A DNA stretch of 47,443 bases from Synergistaceae bacterium UBA5560 (lineage in GTDB: Bacteria; Synergistota; Synergistia; Synergistales; Aminiphilaceae). The stretch is taken from NCBI GenBank assembly GCA_002425685.1, contig DIMS01000001.1:1-47443 (forward strand), written 5' to 3'. The notes beneath the pieces were generated by a model that was given only the letters and a program-made list of their open reading frames with translations, did no database searches and was not told the DNA's origin. Positions within the stretch are counted from its first letter, which is position 1; each line of letters opens with the position of its first letter. Positions 25,085-33,445 of this stretch are shown piece by piece. A program made the position numbers and the translations under genes.

Positions 25085-25239
25085 CGGCGATCACATCCTT
25101 CCACAATTAGTACTACCTTTTGTCTCTTGAAGAATAGTCGTATAAGTAATAGGGGCTGTGTGAATTGTGGAAAAGTCCTGCGGCAACCTACAACGGAAGA
25201 GAAAAGCCTGTGGAAAAGAGAAGAAGGGAATCCTCCTTG

Positions 25240-25257
25240 TTATCCACATTATCCACA
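25240..25257 (+). promoter_or_regulatory. Tandem DnaA boxes between dnaA and dnaN
   Basis: Two perfect consensus boxes TTATCCACA abut at 25240-25248 and 25249-25257. A third perfect copy lies at 25335-25343 inside the 3' end of dnaA. Several near-consensus TGTGGAAA/TTTTCCACA sites surround them. They suggest a second half of the origin or DnaA-controlled expression of dnaN. Confidence 0.85.
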
Positions 25258-25315
25258 GAACGATTGTGGAAATACCCTCCTCAGTTCGTTTTCCACAGCG
25301 CAATGCACCGGGAAA

Positions 25316-26638
25316 TCACAGCTTTTTACGGATGTTATCCACAATACTCGCCACGCGGATATTGGTCCTGACAAGTTCCTCTATTTTTCTACAGGCATGA
25401 AGCACCGTCGTATGATCTTTTTTGTTGTAGGCAAAACCTACCTGCTGCAGACTGGCTTCGGTGAGTTCTCTGCAGAGGTACATTCCCACCTGACGGGCCA
25501 GGGCTATTTCAGACGTTCGTTTAGCGCTCGAGAGATCTTCCACGCTGAGACCAAAGGCCTCCGCCGTGAGCTGTTGGATGAGGTTCACACTCACCGGGCC
25601 CCGGGAAACGCTTTTGATGATGTCCTTGAGCCATTCCGAGACGTTTTCCACGGTGATTGGTTCCATATTCAATTGAGAGCAGGCGACGACCCGATTGAGC
25701 GAACCCTCCAATTCCCGAATGTTACTGGGAATGTTTTGGGCGAGAAAATAGATGACGTCTTCGGGGACGCTGTAACCGCGAAACTCCGCCTTTTTCTGGA
25801 GAATGGCGATGCGCGTCTCCAGGTCGGGAGGCTGTATGTCTGTGACGAGACCCCATTCGAAGCGGCTTACCAGGCGTTCTTCAATGCGCTGAATTTCCTT
25901 CGGGGGGCGATCGGAGCTGATGACGACCTGTTTTTTCGCATCATAAAGACTGTTGAAAGTGTGAAAGAATTCTTCCTGGGTGCTCTCTTTGTTTGCAAGA
26001 AACTGAATATCGTCAATGAGAAGAACATCTACATTGCGATACTTTGCCTTGAAATCCTGAGTACGGTTGTTTTGAATAGCGCTGATGAGTTCATTGGTGA
26101 ACTTCTCGGAACTTACGTAGACAACTTTCGTGGAGGGATTGCTGTCCCACACGTAATGTCCGATGGCGTGCATGAGGTGTGTTTTTCCCAATCCCACTCC
26201 TCCCCAGATGAAAAGGGGGTTGTAGGCCACGCCGGGGGACTCTGCCACGGCAAGGCTGGATGCGTGTGCGAGACGATTCGCTTTTCCCACGACAAAGGAA
26301 TCAAAGACATACATGGGGTTGAGTCCGCCCTTGTTTCCCTGGGGAGGTTGAGCGGCGCGCTCCGCACGCTTTTGCTCGTCACCTCGAACCTCTGTCCCCA
26401 CCTGGAGGATCACGCTCTCGGCGATCTCGAGCTGTTGCGCTATCTTATCCAGAGACGGAAGGAATCTCGTTTGGATCTGTTCCTTCACAAACACGTTCGG
26501 GACGTCCAACACGAGTCGCCTTTCGCTGAGGGAGACGGGGAGGCAGGTCTTGAGCCAAATCTCTGCCGCTCCGGCAGGGAGGTCCTCTTTCGCCGCGGAG
26601 AGGAGAGCGGTCCAAAGGATATTCAGTTCGTCTGTCAT
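25316..26638 (-). CDS. dnaA: Chromosomal replication initiator DnaA
   Basis: 440 residues from the Met at 26638 (MTDELNILW), with GGAG at good spacing upstream; longer upstream readings lie in oriC and are rejected. Domain I is at about 1-80. The AAA+ domain has Walker A GGVGLGKTHL near 145, Walker B VLLIDDIQFL and sensor region SSDRPP. The domain IV helix-turn-helix ends with the signature DHTTVLHACRKIE. It binds the boxes listed on both sides of its gene. Confidence 0.97.
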   Translation of the reverse strand: MTDELNILWTALLSAAKEDLPAGAAEIWLKTCLPVSLSERRLVLDVPNVFVKEQIQTRFLPSLDKIAQQLEIAESVILQVGTEVRGDEQKRAERAAQPPQGNKGGLNPMYVFDSFVVGKANRLAHASSLAVAESPGVAYNPLFIWGGVGLGKTHLMHAIGHYVWDSNPSTKVVYVSSEKFTNELISAIQNNRTQDFKAKYRNVDVLLIDDIQFLANKESTQEEFFHTFNSLYDAKKQVVISSDRPPKEIQRIEERLVSRFEWGLVTDIQPPDLETRIAILQKKAEFRGYSVPEDVIYFLAQNIPSNIRELEGSLNRVVACSQLNMEPITVENVSEWLKDIIKSVSRGPVSVNLIQQLTAEAFGLSVEDLSSAKRTSEIALARQVGMYLCRELTEASLQQVGFAYNKKDHTTVLHACRKIEELVRTNIRVASIVDNIRKKL

Positions 26639-27135
26639 AACAATCACTCCAGAGAAAAACGGCGATATGAGGCAAAAGGTTTTCCACAACGGTGCAGTCC
26701 ATCTTACCATACAAGCCTCTTCGGGGATGATTTTTCGTGGAAAACCCGAAGGAAGCGCGTGGCCGAAAAATTGTGTATAAAGGTCCATTTCTGTTTGAAT
26801 TCTTACTTTTTTTGTGGATATATACGCTCCCCATGTCTCCGGTTTTCCACAAAAGAGGAAATTCGGAGGAGAACTCTGTGGATGGAGTGGAAGAAGTTAC
26901 GGGAAGGGACGAGAAAGTTGTCCACAAAAAATACCGTTTTTGATATCATCCCTAAGCCTTGAAAGCACGAAAAAGAAAGTTTATCCACACCCTTATCCAC
27001 ATATGTGGATAACATACGTCATTTTTCCCCTCGATGCCGCCGTTTTTGTCTTTCTCCTTCGCGCTCTTCCTGAAAGATACGAGGAGAACTATACTTGGGG
27101 TGTGAAAACGACGATACGAGTGAAGGAGGATGGCT
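26639..27135. other. Chromosomal origin of replication (oriC)
   Basis: Non-coding, locally AT-rich region between divergent dnaA and the first rightward gene. Perfect DnaA boxes are TTATCCACA at 26981-26989 and 26993-27001, and TGTGGATAA at 27004-27012. The last two are inverted around the centre TA/TA. Looser boxes (TTTTCCACA, TGTGGATA, TGTCCACA) occur near 26685, 26813, 26843, 26875 and 26920. The T-rich 26800-26825 stretch is a candidate unwinding site. Gene polarity switches here from minus to plus. Confidence 0.92.
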
Positions 27136-28140
27136 ATGCAGCCCGTACTTCACATTGTCAGCCACACCGATATGGACGGAGTGACCGCCGCTGCCGTAGC
27201 ATGGCACGCCCATTATCCGGAGAACGCACCCCTCCGAGTGAGCCTCACCGGGTACGGCGAGGTGGATGAGCTCATGCTGGAAACACTCCGGGGAGATGCG
27301 AGACTCCTGGTGCTCGATCTGTTCTGCCAGCGTCGGGAAACGGTGGACGAGGTGGACACCCTTTTTCCCGAGGGAGGCGAACCGTTGCTCTTCGACCATC
27401 ACAAGACGACAGAGGAGCGTTTCGGCAACCGGAAATGGATGGTCATCGACACGAGTGTTTGCGCGGCCAAAGTGTATTACGACTGGGTTCTGAAGAGGGA
27501 TCTTCCGGCCGCTCCGCGGCGGCGGCTCGAATCTCTTGCGGATCTCGTGGACATCGCCAACGACAGGGACCTCTGGCTCGGGAAAAGGGAGGAAAGCCGC
27601 CTATGGCAGGCTTTAGTGACTCTCTGCGGTTCCTGGAGCGTCTTTGCCCGTCTCGTGGCAAACCCTTCCTCCACGCTGACAGGGGAGGAAAGAGATGTGG
27701 CGGAGCGTTTCGTGGTCCGTCAGGAGGAACGATTCTCCCGGGCGAGGGAAAAGGTGATCCGCTCCGGGGACGCTCTCGTCTGGGTCGGGGCGGACCTCCT
27801 GGAGTACGGGGACGTGTCCGATTTCTGCGGTCTTCTTCTCGATCGCTCGGACGATCCCCCAAGACTGGTGGCGGTGGCGAACCGCAAGGTCTCCGGCGAT
27901 TGGGCCATCTCCATGCGGAGCCGGGAAGGACTCGCGGGACGTCTCGTCGGACTGCTCAGGGATGGGCGGAAGGTCCGCGGCGGCGGTCACGGGGACGCGG
28001 CGGCGCTCTACTACCCCTCTTCGTACAAGGAAGGACAGATTCGGGACACGCTGCTCTCGGGAATCCGCACAGCCGATGACCAGGACCGCCCCATGGGACT
28101 TTCCCTGGGGGATCTTCTGCAGGCGAAGCTGGGAAAATGA
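27136..28140 (+). CDS. DHH-family phosphoesterase
   Basis: 334 residues. The N-terminal DHH domain has the metal motifs HTDMDGVTA near 10, LDLFC near 60 and DHHKT near 88. The C-terminal DHHA1 part has RGGGHGDAAA near 280. This family includes NrnA-type oligoribonucleases/pAp phosphatases and c-di-AMP hydrolases; the substrate cannot be told here. The ATG at 27136 is preferred over 27130 because AAGGAGG lies 6 bases before it. It is the first gene rightward of oriC. Confidence 0.85.
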   Translation: MQPVLHIVSHTDMDGVTAAAVAWHAHYPENAPLRVSLTGYGEVDELMLETLRGDARLLVLDLFCQRRETVDEVDTLFPEGGEPLLFDHHKTTEERFGNRKWMVIDTSVCAAKVYYDWVLKRDLPAAPRRRLESLADLVDIANDRDLWLGKREESRLWQALVTLCGSWSVFARLVANPSSTLTGEERDVAERFVVRQEERFSRAREKVIRSGDALVWVGADLLEYGDVSDFCGLLLDRSDDPPRLVAVANRKVSGDWAISMRSREGLAGRLVGLLRDGRKVRGGGHGDAAALYYPSSYKEGQIRDTLLSGIRTADDQDRPMGLSLGDLLQAKLGK

Positions 28141-28157
28141 AGGAAGGAAGACGGGCA

Positions 28158-29369
28158 ATGAAGGAGCGACTTCGCAAGAGCTATGTGTTGCGCATCGCCG
28201 TGGTATGCGTTCTCTCCCTGCTTCTGGGGTTTCTGGCGGACCGGGCGGTATTCTCCCTCTGGTCCAGCGAGGGAACCTGGATCGTGCGCGTAGAGTCCAT
28301 CGGCGCAAGAGAGCCGGTTCCCCTCGACATGCCGGAGCCGCAGAACGGTGACCCCCAGGGCAACGAGTCCCTCGGAGAGTGGCAACAGGTCCGCATTCCC
28401 CTGGTGGTGCGCTTCCTCACGGGCGACCGGAGGGGTGAGCAGGAGCAGGTCGTGGTGGAGCAGCTCACCAACAGCGGCATTTCCCTGAATGACGGAGACC
28501 GCTATTTTCTGGGATGTGACACCTTCCCCGACGGCTCCATCCAATGTTACGTGAGCGATTTCTACCGGGTTCCCTGGGTGGTGGGATTCATCTCCCTCGC
28601 CGCGGGGGGCCTCGTTGCGAGTGCCGGCGTCGCGGGCATTCGGGCTCTTCTGGGGCTCGTCCTTTCTCTCGTGGCGCTCCTCGGGTGGTTCGTTCCGGCG
28701 GTGCACGACGGCGCGTCGCCCATTCCCTACTCGATCGCCGCGGTGGCTTTGGTGACGGCCTTCACAGTCCTTCTCGTGGTGCGACGCAAGCACTGGCGTC
28801 CCGTGGCCTTTCTCGGCGCCGTGGGCGGCGCCGTCACCGCCTCGGTCATCGGCTCCGTCATGGTCTGGTTCTGGAAACTCTCCGGCATGGCCGGAGAGGG
28901 AGGCGCTCTTCTGGCCTCCACACTTCCCGGGCTCTCTCTCAAGGGACTTCTGCTGGCATCGGTCATCGTCGGCTCCATCGGCGCCGTTCTGGACGTGGCC
29001 GTCTCGGTGACCTCCACCGTGGCGGAGCTCTCCACCTATGATCCGCAGATCACACCGACCCGTCTCTGGCAGGCGGGGCTCGGCGTGGGGCGCGAGGTGC
29101 TGGGGAGCATGGTGAACACCCTCATCCTGGCCTATCTCGGGGGATCCCTCCCCTTCGTGGTGCTCATCGCCGAAGCGGGTCCCACCTTCTTCGGCTTCTT
29201 CAACGATCCCAGCATCGCCGAGGAAATCGTCCGCAGCCTCGCGGGCACCATGGGGCTTCTGCTCACGGTACCCATCACGGCCTTCCTCGGCATGTGGTGG
29301 CACAGACGGGATCAGCGGATGGGAGGACAACAGGGCAAGCCTGGCATGCGCAGACCCTTTTCGAGCTGA
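28158..29369 (+). CDS. YibE/F-like multi-pass membrane protein
   Basis: 403 residues from the ATG at 28158 (GGAAGGAAG upstream); an ATGA-overlapping start at 28137 is possible. One N-terminal membrane segment (about 10-30) is followed by an extracytoplasmic domain of about 100 residues and seven or so further hydrophobic spans. Conserved YibE/F patterns include the block with DVAVSVTSTVAEL and the SMVNTLILAYLGGSLP segment. Function in this family is not established; transport has been suggested. It follows the DHH gene closely and probably shares its transcript. Confidence 0.82.
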   Translation: MKERLRKSYVLRIAVVCVLSLLLGFLADRAVFSLWSSEGTWIVRVESIGAREPVPLDMPEPQNGDPQGNESLGEWQQVRIPLVVRFLTGDRRGEQEQVVVEQLTNSGISLNDGDRYFLGCDTFPDGSIQCYVSDFYRVPWVVGFISLAAGGLVASAGVAGIRALLGLVLSLVALLGWFVPAVHDGASPIPYSIAAVALVTAFTVLLVVRRKHWRPVAFLGAVGGAVTASVIGSVMVWFWKLSGMAGEGGALLASTLPGLSLKGLLLASVIVGSIGAVLDVAVSVTSTVAELSTYDPQITPTRLWQAGLGVGREVLGSMVNTLILAYLGGSLPFVVLIAEAGPTFFGFFNDPSIAEEIVRSLAGTMGLLLTVPITAFLGMWWHRRDQRMGGQQGKPGMRRPFSS

Positions 29370-29462
29370 GTTCGACGCCGCGTCGCCAGCGGGAACAAGC
29401 CCGCAGCCGTTTTTTCCTCGGTCTTTGACTCTTGGGACGACATGGAAAAAGGGGGAAAAGGA

Positions 29463-29840
29463 ATGCTTCTGAGACGGGAATTCTCCTTCGACGCGGCTCA
29501 CCGACTGGAACAGTACCACGGCAAGTGCGAGGCGCTGCACGGACACACCTATCGTTTCGCCGTCACCCTCGAGGGCGACCCCGATGCCGAGGGAATGGTG
29601 CTTGATTTCGTGGAACTCAAGCGCATCGTCTCCGAAAACGTCCTGTCTTCCCTGGATCACTCCTATCTCAACAACGTGATTCCCCAACCCACCGCGGAAT
29701 ACATCGCTCTCTGGATCTGGAGGCGGATCGAGCCATTCCTCCGGGAACGTGGCGCATTCCTCTTCGAGGTTCAGGTGTGGGAGACCGCCACCTGTTCCGT
29801 GATCCTCCGCAGGGAAGACCTGGAGAAGCTCTCGCCGTGA
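29463..29840 (+). CDS. queD: COG0720 pterin enzyme, QueD / PTPS type with a CExxHGH motif
   Basis: 125 residues with the zinc ligands His13, His26 and His28 of the 6-pyruvoyl-tetrahydropterin synthase fold. Around the catalytic site it reads C22-E23-A-L-H26-G-H28. Plain QueD has CxxxHGH and the folate-type PTPS-III has ExxHGH; the combined CExxHGH form has been linked to bifunctional enzymes serving both queuosine and folate. The stop overlaps the folP start as GTGA, supporting a role in making 6-hydroxymethyl-dihydropterin here. No folB is visible in the window. The start at 29463 follows a purine-rich GGGGGAAAAGG. Confidence 0.85.
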   Translation: MLLRREFSFDAAHRLEQYHGKCEALHGHTYRFAVTLEGDPDAEGMVLDFVELKRIVSENVLSSLDHSYLNNVIPQPTAEYIALWIWRRIEPFLRERGAFLFEVQVWETATCSVILRREDLEKLSP

Positions 29841-31042
29841 CGCTCTGGGAGGAGACCTTCGCCCGGCCGGAGACCCTTCGTCGGAGGCTTGAGGAGATGG
29901 ACTGCTCTCCGGAGGACATGGCCAGTTTGGAGTCAGTGGAGAGCGTTCTCACCTTCCACCTCTTTCGGGCGCCGGAGGCCTTGCGGAACATCCTCTCCAG
30001 AGAGGCCGCCGCAGCGGGGGTCCGCACGGCATGGCACCGCCGGGGGGCGGGGACCGATTCCGGGGAAACTCTCCTCCTCGGCACGCCGAAACAGCTTGAA
30101 AGAGTTGCGACAAGCCTTGCTGCCGTTTCGGACGCGGAGGCGAGGACATGGGGAGAGCGGCTCCGGCGCGCTCTCGCGGGCAGAGCGCGCCGGCAATGGA
30201 CGCTTCCGCTGCCCCGGGGACGGGAGCTGCGTCTGGGAGGGCGCACTCTGATCATGGGGATCCTCAACCTCACGGAGGATTCGTTCTTCGCCGAAAGCCG
30301 CGTGACCGGTTTCTCCTGCGTCGCCCGGGCTCTCTCCATGGTCGAGGAGGGGGCGGATATCCTCGATCTCGGCGCCGAGTCCACCCGACCGGGAGCGATT
30401 CCTGTCTCCGAAGAGGAAGAGACGGCTCGCCTCGTTCCCGCCCTGAGAGCGATTCGGGAACATCTCCCCGAGGCAGTGCTCTCCGTGGACACCACGAAGG
30501 CATCCGTGGCAAGGGCCTGCGTCGCCGCAGGAGCCGATCTGGTGAACGACATCTCCGGACTCGGTTTCGACCCGGATCTCGCCTCCGCCGTGGGAGAACT
30601 CGGCGTTCCTCTGGTGCTCATGCACATCCGCGGAACTCCCGAGACGATGCAGGACGATCCGCGTTACGGGAACCTGGCGGCGGAAATGAATGCGTATTTT
30701 GAAGAACGCCTCTCCAAGGCCGAAGCGGCGGGCATTCCGCGGGACAGGATCATCCTCGATCCCGGCATCGGCTTCGGCAAGACAACGGCCCACAATATGG
30801 CACTCCTGCACCATCCGGAGTTTTTCCGTTCCTTCGGAAGACCTCTTCTCGTGGGACATTCCAGAAAAAGCTCTTTCGGAAAGATCCTCCGTCTGCCGCG
30901 CCCGGAGAATCGGCTGGAGAGCACTCTGGCGGTCACCGCCCTCTGTGCCTGGCAGGGCGTGGAGATTCTCCGGGTCCACGACGTTCGGGAGAACGTGCGG
31001 GTGGTGCGCACCATCGAGGCGGTGAAGACCCTCGGCGCCTGA
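29837..31042 (+). CDS. folP: Dihydropteroate synthase with N-terminal extension
   Basis: 401 residues starting at the GTG within GTGA of the preceding stop. The TIM-barrel DHPS core begins near 131: IMGILNLTEDSF (the common form is NVTPDSF), DLGAESTRPG, SVDTTKASVARA, VNDISGL, LMHIRGTPETMQ, LDPGIGFGK and LLVGHSRKS. About 130 residues precede the core, with no motif I recognise; similar extensions occur in some other anaerobes' FolP. It condenses p-aminobenzoate with hydroxymethyl-dihydropterin pyrophosphate for folate. A second, divergent DHPS-like gene lies at 40744, so folate and methanopterin routes appear to have separate condensing enzymes. Confidence 0.93.
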   Translation: MTLWEETFARPETLRRRLEEMDCSPEDMASLESVESVLTFHLFRAPEALRNILSREAAAAGVRTAWHRRGAGTDSGETLLLGTPKQLERVATSLAAVSDAEARTWGERLRRALAGRARRQWTLPLPRGRELRLGGRTLIMGILNLTEDSFFAESRVTGFSCVARALSMVEEGADILDLGAESTRPGAIPVSEEEETARLVPALRAIREHLPEAVLSVDTTKASVARACVAAGADLVNDISGLGFDPDLASAVGELGVPLVLMHIRGTPETMQDDPRYGNLAAEMNAYFEERLSKAEAAGIPRDRIILDPGIGFGKTTAHNMALLHHPEFFRSFGRPLLVGHSRKSSFGKILRLPRPENRLESTLAVTALCAWQGVEILRVHDVRENVRVVRTIEAVKTLGA

Positions 31043-31842
31043 CGGCGATCCGCCTGGAAGTGAGGTGTGTCCTCCGTCGGAAACTTCTTCTCCGGTATTT
31101 TCCCTTCAGAAACATGTTGTCCGGGTGCGGACCACCTGAACAAGCCGTCCCCTGCACGACAAGGATTCCTCACGCGGTTTTCGTAGCATCCCCTCCGTTT
31201 CGCCCTGTTTTCGGTAGTGTGCCTTTCCTCAGGTGGATTTACACACAGCAAACGCAACAAGCTCTGAGGGAAAAACAACAGCGCATCCTCTGGCATGCCC
31301 TGTAGTCCTTCGCGAAGAGGAGGTTTCCACAACAGCTGGCCGGGAGAGTCCAGATTGAAAATACATATTTTGCTTAAAAAAAGTGAAATTATCAAGAAAA
31401 ATCACAAGGAAGTCCTTCGTTGACAAAATCTTTTGCATGCGTTAGTCTATGTTCGCTGATGTGTTTGCAGAGCACCCTGGTTTTTTGACACGCGGAGAAT
31501 ATATGGCTTTATTTCAGTTTTTGCACGGTGTCACTACTCTTCGCACTCTTCGATTCCCCTTGGATGCACTTCGAAAAAATCCTCCATTTTTTGTTGCCGC
31601 CGCTGGTTTTTGACGTAAAATCACTTTTTGTATGCAAAAAAACTCCTTAGAGATGAAAAAATTATAAAAACTCTTCTTTCTTCTTCGGGAGGGATCCTTG
31701 GGATCGGCAAGGCGTTTCCGAAGGAGGACGCGAGGGAGGTGAGCGTCGGGAGAAACGCGGAAGGAACGGACCTTTACGCGAGAAAGGGCGGCCCGGGAGG
31801 AACTGTGGTGGATTCATTGGGGGATTCGGAGGTGAAACAAGG
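31043..31842. other. 800-bp non-coding region before the C1 operon
   Basis: No convincing gene on either strand. The middle (about 31350-31680) is strikingly AT-rich against a GC-rich background, with A- and T-runs. The last 150 bases are GC-rich and purine-rich, with an imperfect inverted pair GCGTTTC (near 31709) / GAAACGC (near 31752). I tested by eye for THF, SAM and glycine riboswitch cores and saw no match. It contains the promoter candidates described separately and a long potential leader. Confidence 0.7.
31420..31448 (+). promoter_or_regulatory. Promoter candidate for the C1 operon
   Basis: A consensus -35 TTGACA (31420-31425) is 17 bp from TAGTCT (31443-31448). A second TTGACA (31485-31490) has TTTATT at 31508-31513, also 17 bp away. 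Either would leave a 330-400 base leader before the DUF2193 start. Confidence 0.5.
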
Positions 31843-33375
31843 ATGTCGATCCACGAAAAGATGATCAAAGAGGCGGTCGGAGCGACGCGTTCCGTCTATG
31901 GCGTCATCAGGGAGAAACGGGGAGGCGTGTTCAAGCTGACGGATGCCAAGCCCTACGTGGACGCGGTCAACACCATGACCGCCGAAGGAGGGCAGTGCAA
32001 GGAGGTCATCGATCTCCACGTCAAGTCCGTGAACGCCCATTACGAGATTTTGTGCGGCCTCACCGACACGATTCGTCCCGAGGACGACCCCTTCGTCGAG
32101 CACTACCAGACTCCGGCGATCCTGGAAGTCCTCTACGAGAGCGATCCGGCGTTCAAGAAGTCCATGTGGCAGTTCATCGATGCCATCGCCGCGAACAAGG
32201 CCCTCATCGGCCTCGAGGCGGTACGGCGCTACGGTGGCATGTACGGTCCCACCTGCGTTGTGGACTTCGCCATGTCCGTGGGTTCCGTTCCGAACCTGGT
32301 GAACCGGATCCTTCGCAACATGGACATGCCGAAGGAGCACAAGAAGACCATTCTTGCCTCCAAGTCCTGGGGGATGAACACGTCCTACGGTCTCGGAGGC
32401 GCCTTCCGGGCGGCCCTTGAGGCGGGCAAAAGCGCCGCCGAGGCGGAACAGGCCGAGGTCGAGACGCTCCAGTTCATCTACCGGGAGCCCATCGCCGCCC
32501 AGACCCACCTCATGGCCACCCACAATCTCGGCGGCCACGGCGGCCATAGCTCCTTCGACGTGGCAAAATACATGAAGCAGTACAAGGACAGGATGCAGGG
32601 CTCCATCGAGGCTGCGATGAAGGCTGGAGTGCACTACGCGAACATCTGCGCCGTGCCCGCCTACTGTGTGGGCGACGTGGGACATCATATCGCCCAGTCC
32701 GCGTACAACATGTTCAAGGACGACATGGTCTTCGGCATCTACGAGTCGGTGATGGACGTCTTCGAGGCGACGCTCAAGAAGGGGCTTGAGACGGAGGCCT
32801 TCAAGAGCGAGTGGGACGTTCTCGCGGTGGCCACGGGAGCTCCCGCGGCGGCGTCGGCCTACATTCTCTGGCTCGACAGTTTCACTGTTCCCATGGTGGT
32901 GGATCTCCTCACGAAGCGCTTCTACAACTATGCCGCCATGAATCCAAAGCGTGGCGAGGCGGACGAGCTGCACAACGTGGACTTCATGGATGTTCTGGCC
33001 AGGGGGGAACAGATTCTGGACATTTCCCCCATCGGCGCGGGAGCGAAGATCAAGGGAATTCCCCTCGATTTCTCCCCCATCGATAAGCATCCCGTGGTGT
33101 CCAATCCGCAGCGCTACACCTACCCCGCCTGTGCCATCACGCAGCGCTTCGCCGCCCTCATGAGCCTGGCGGATTTCCCCTGCTATCTCACTCCCGAGTG
33201 CACTACGGCGACGCTGATGACGAACATCATCGCCCTCAAGCCCGACAAACCCGGTGCACCCGTCCGGGCTTGCAAGGGATGCGCCGTGACGTCCCTGATC
33301 AAGCGGAACGTGCCCTACGTGAAGGGGTGCGGTCAGGGCGACAACGGCTACTGCGAGTGGCATCTGTCGGTCTAG
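31843..33375 (+). CDS. DUF2193 family protein, first gene of the C1 operon
   Basis: 510 residues, resembling DUF2193 proteins, a family I know mainly from methanogenic archaea and without an assigned function. The start MSIHEKMIKEAV has GGAGG about 11 bases upstream. Visible features are a His-rich block HNLGGHGGHSSFD near 222, GDVGHHIAQ near 285 and a C-terminal cysteine cluster (FPCYLTPEC, RACKGCA, KGCGQGDNGYC, then EWH) that could hold a metal or Fe-S centre. There is no signal peptide or membrane span. It precedes mtdB by 70 bp. Its position at the head of an H4MPT operon without a formaldehyde-activating enzyme suggests a C1-entry or C1-transfer role, as inference only. Confidence 0.8.
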   Translation: MSIHEKMIKEAVGATRSVYGVIREKRGGVFKLTDAKPYVDAVNTMTAEGGQCKEVIDLHVKSVNAHYEILCGLTDTIRPEDDPFVEHYQTPAILEVLYESDPAFKKSMWQFIDAIAANKALIGLEAVRRYGGMYGPTCVVDFAMSVGSVPNLVNRILRNMDMPKEHKKTILASKSWGMNTSYGLGGAFRAALEAGKSAAEAEQAEVETLQFIYREPIAAQTHLMATHNLGGHGGHSSFDVAKYMKQYKDRMQGSIEAAMKAGVHYANICAVPAYCVGDVGHHIAQSAYNMFKDDMVFGIYESVMDVFEATLKKGLETEAFKSEWDVLAVATGAPAAASAYILWLDSFTVPMVVDLLTKRFYNYAAMNPKRGEADELHNVDFMDVLARGEQILDISPIGAGAKIKGIPLDFSPIDKHPVVSNPQRYTYPACAITQRFAALMSLADFPCYLTPECTTATLMTNIIALKPDKPGAPVRACKGCAVTSLIKRNVPYVKGCGQGDNGYCEWHLSV

Positions 33376-33445
33376 GTTCGGTTCCGTCTTTGCGGGAGGC
33401 CGGAGCGTGCTCCGGTTCTCCCGCTTTGTTTCGGGAGGGAAGAGC

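Noticed and set aside
23891..26962. A 1023-codon plus-strand open frame across dnaN and dnaA
   Set aside because: It is antisense to two certain housekeeping genes and shows no motif.
31043..31842. Known riboswitch (THF, SAM, glycine) in the C1 operon leader
   Set aside because: I found none of the conserved core strings by eye. An Infernal search would be decisive.
31628..31864. A 78-codon plus-strand frame before DUF2193
   Set aside because: No ribosome site fits, the composition is odd, and it overlaps the strong DUF2193 start; likely leader sequence.
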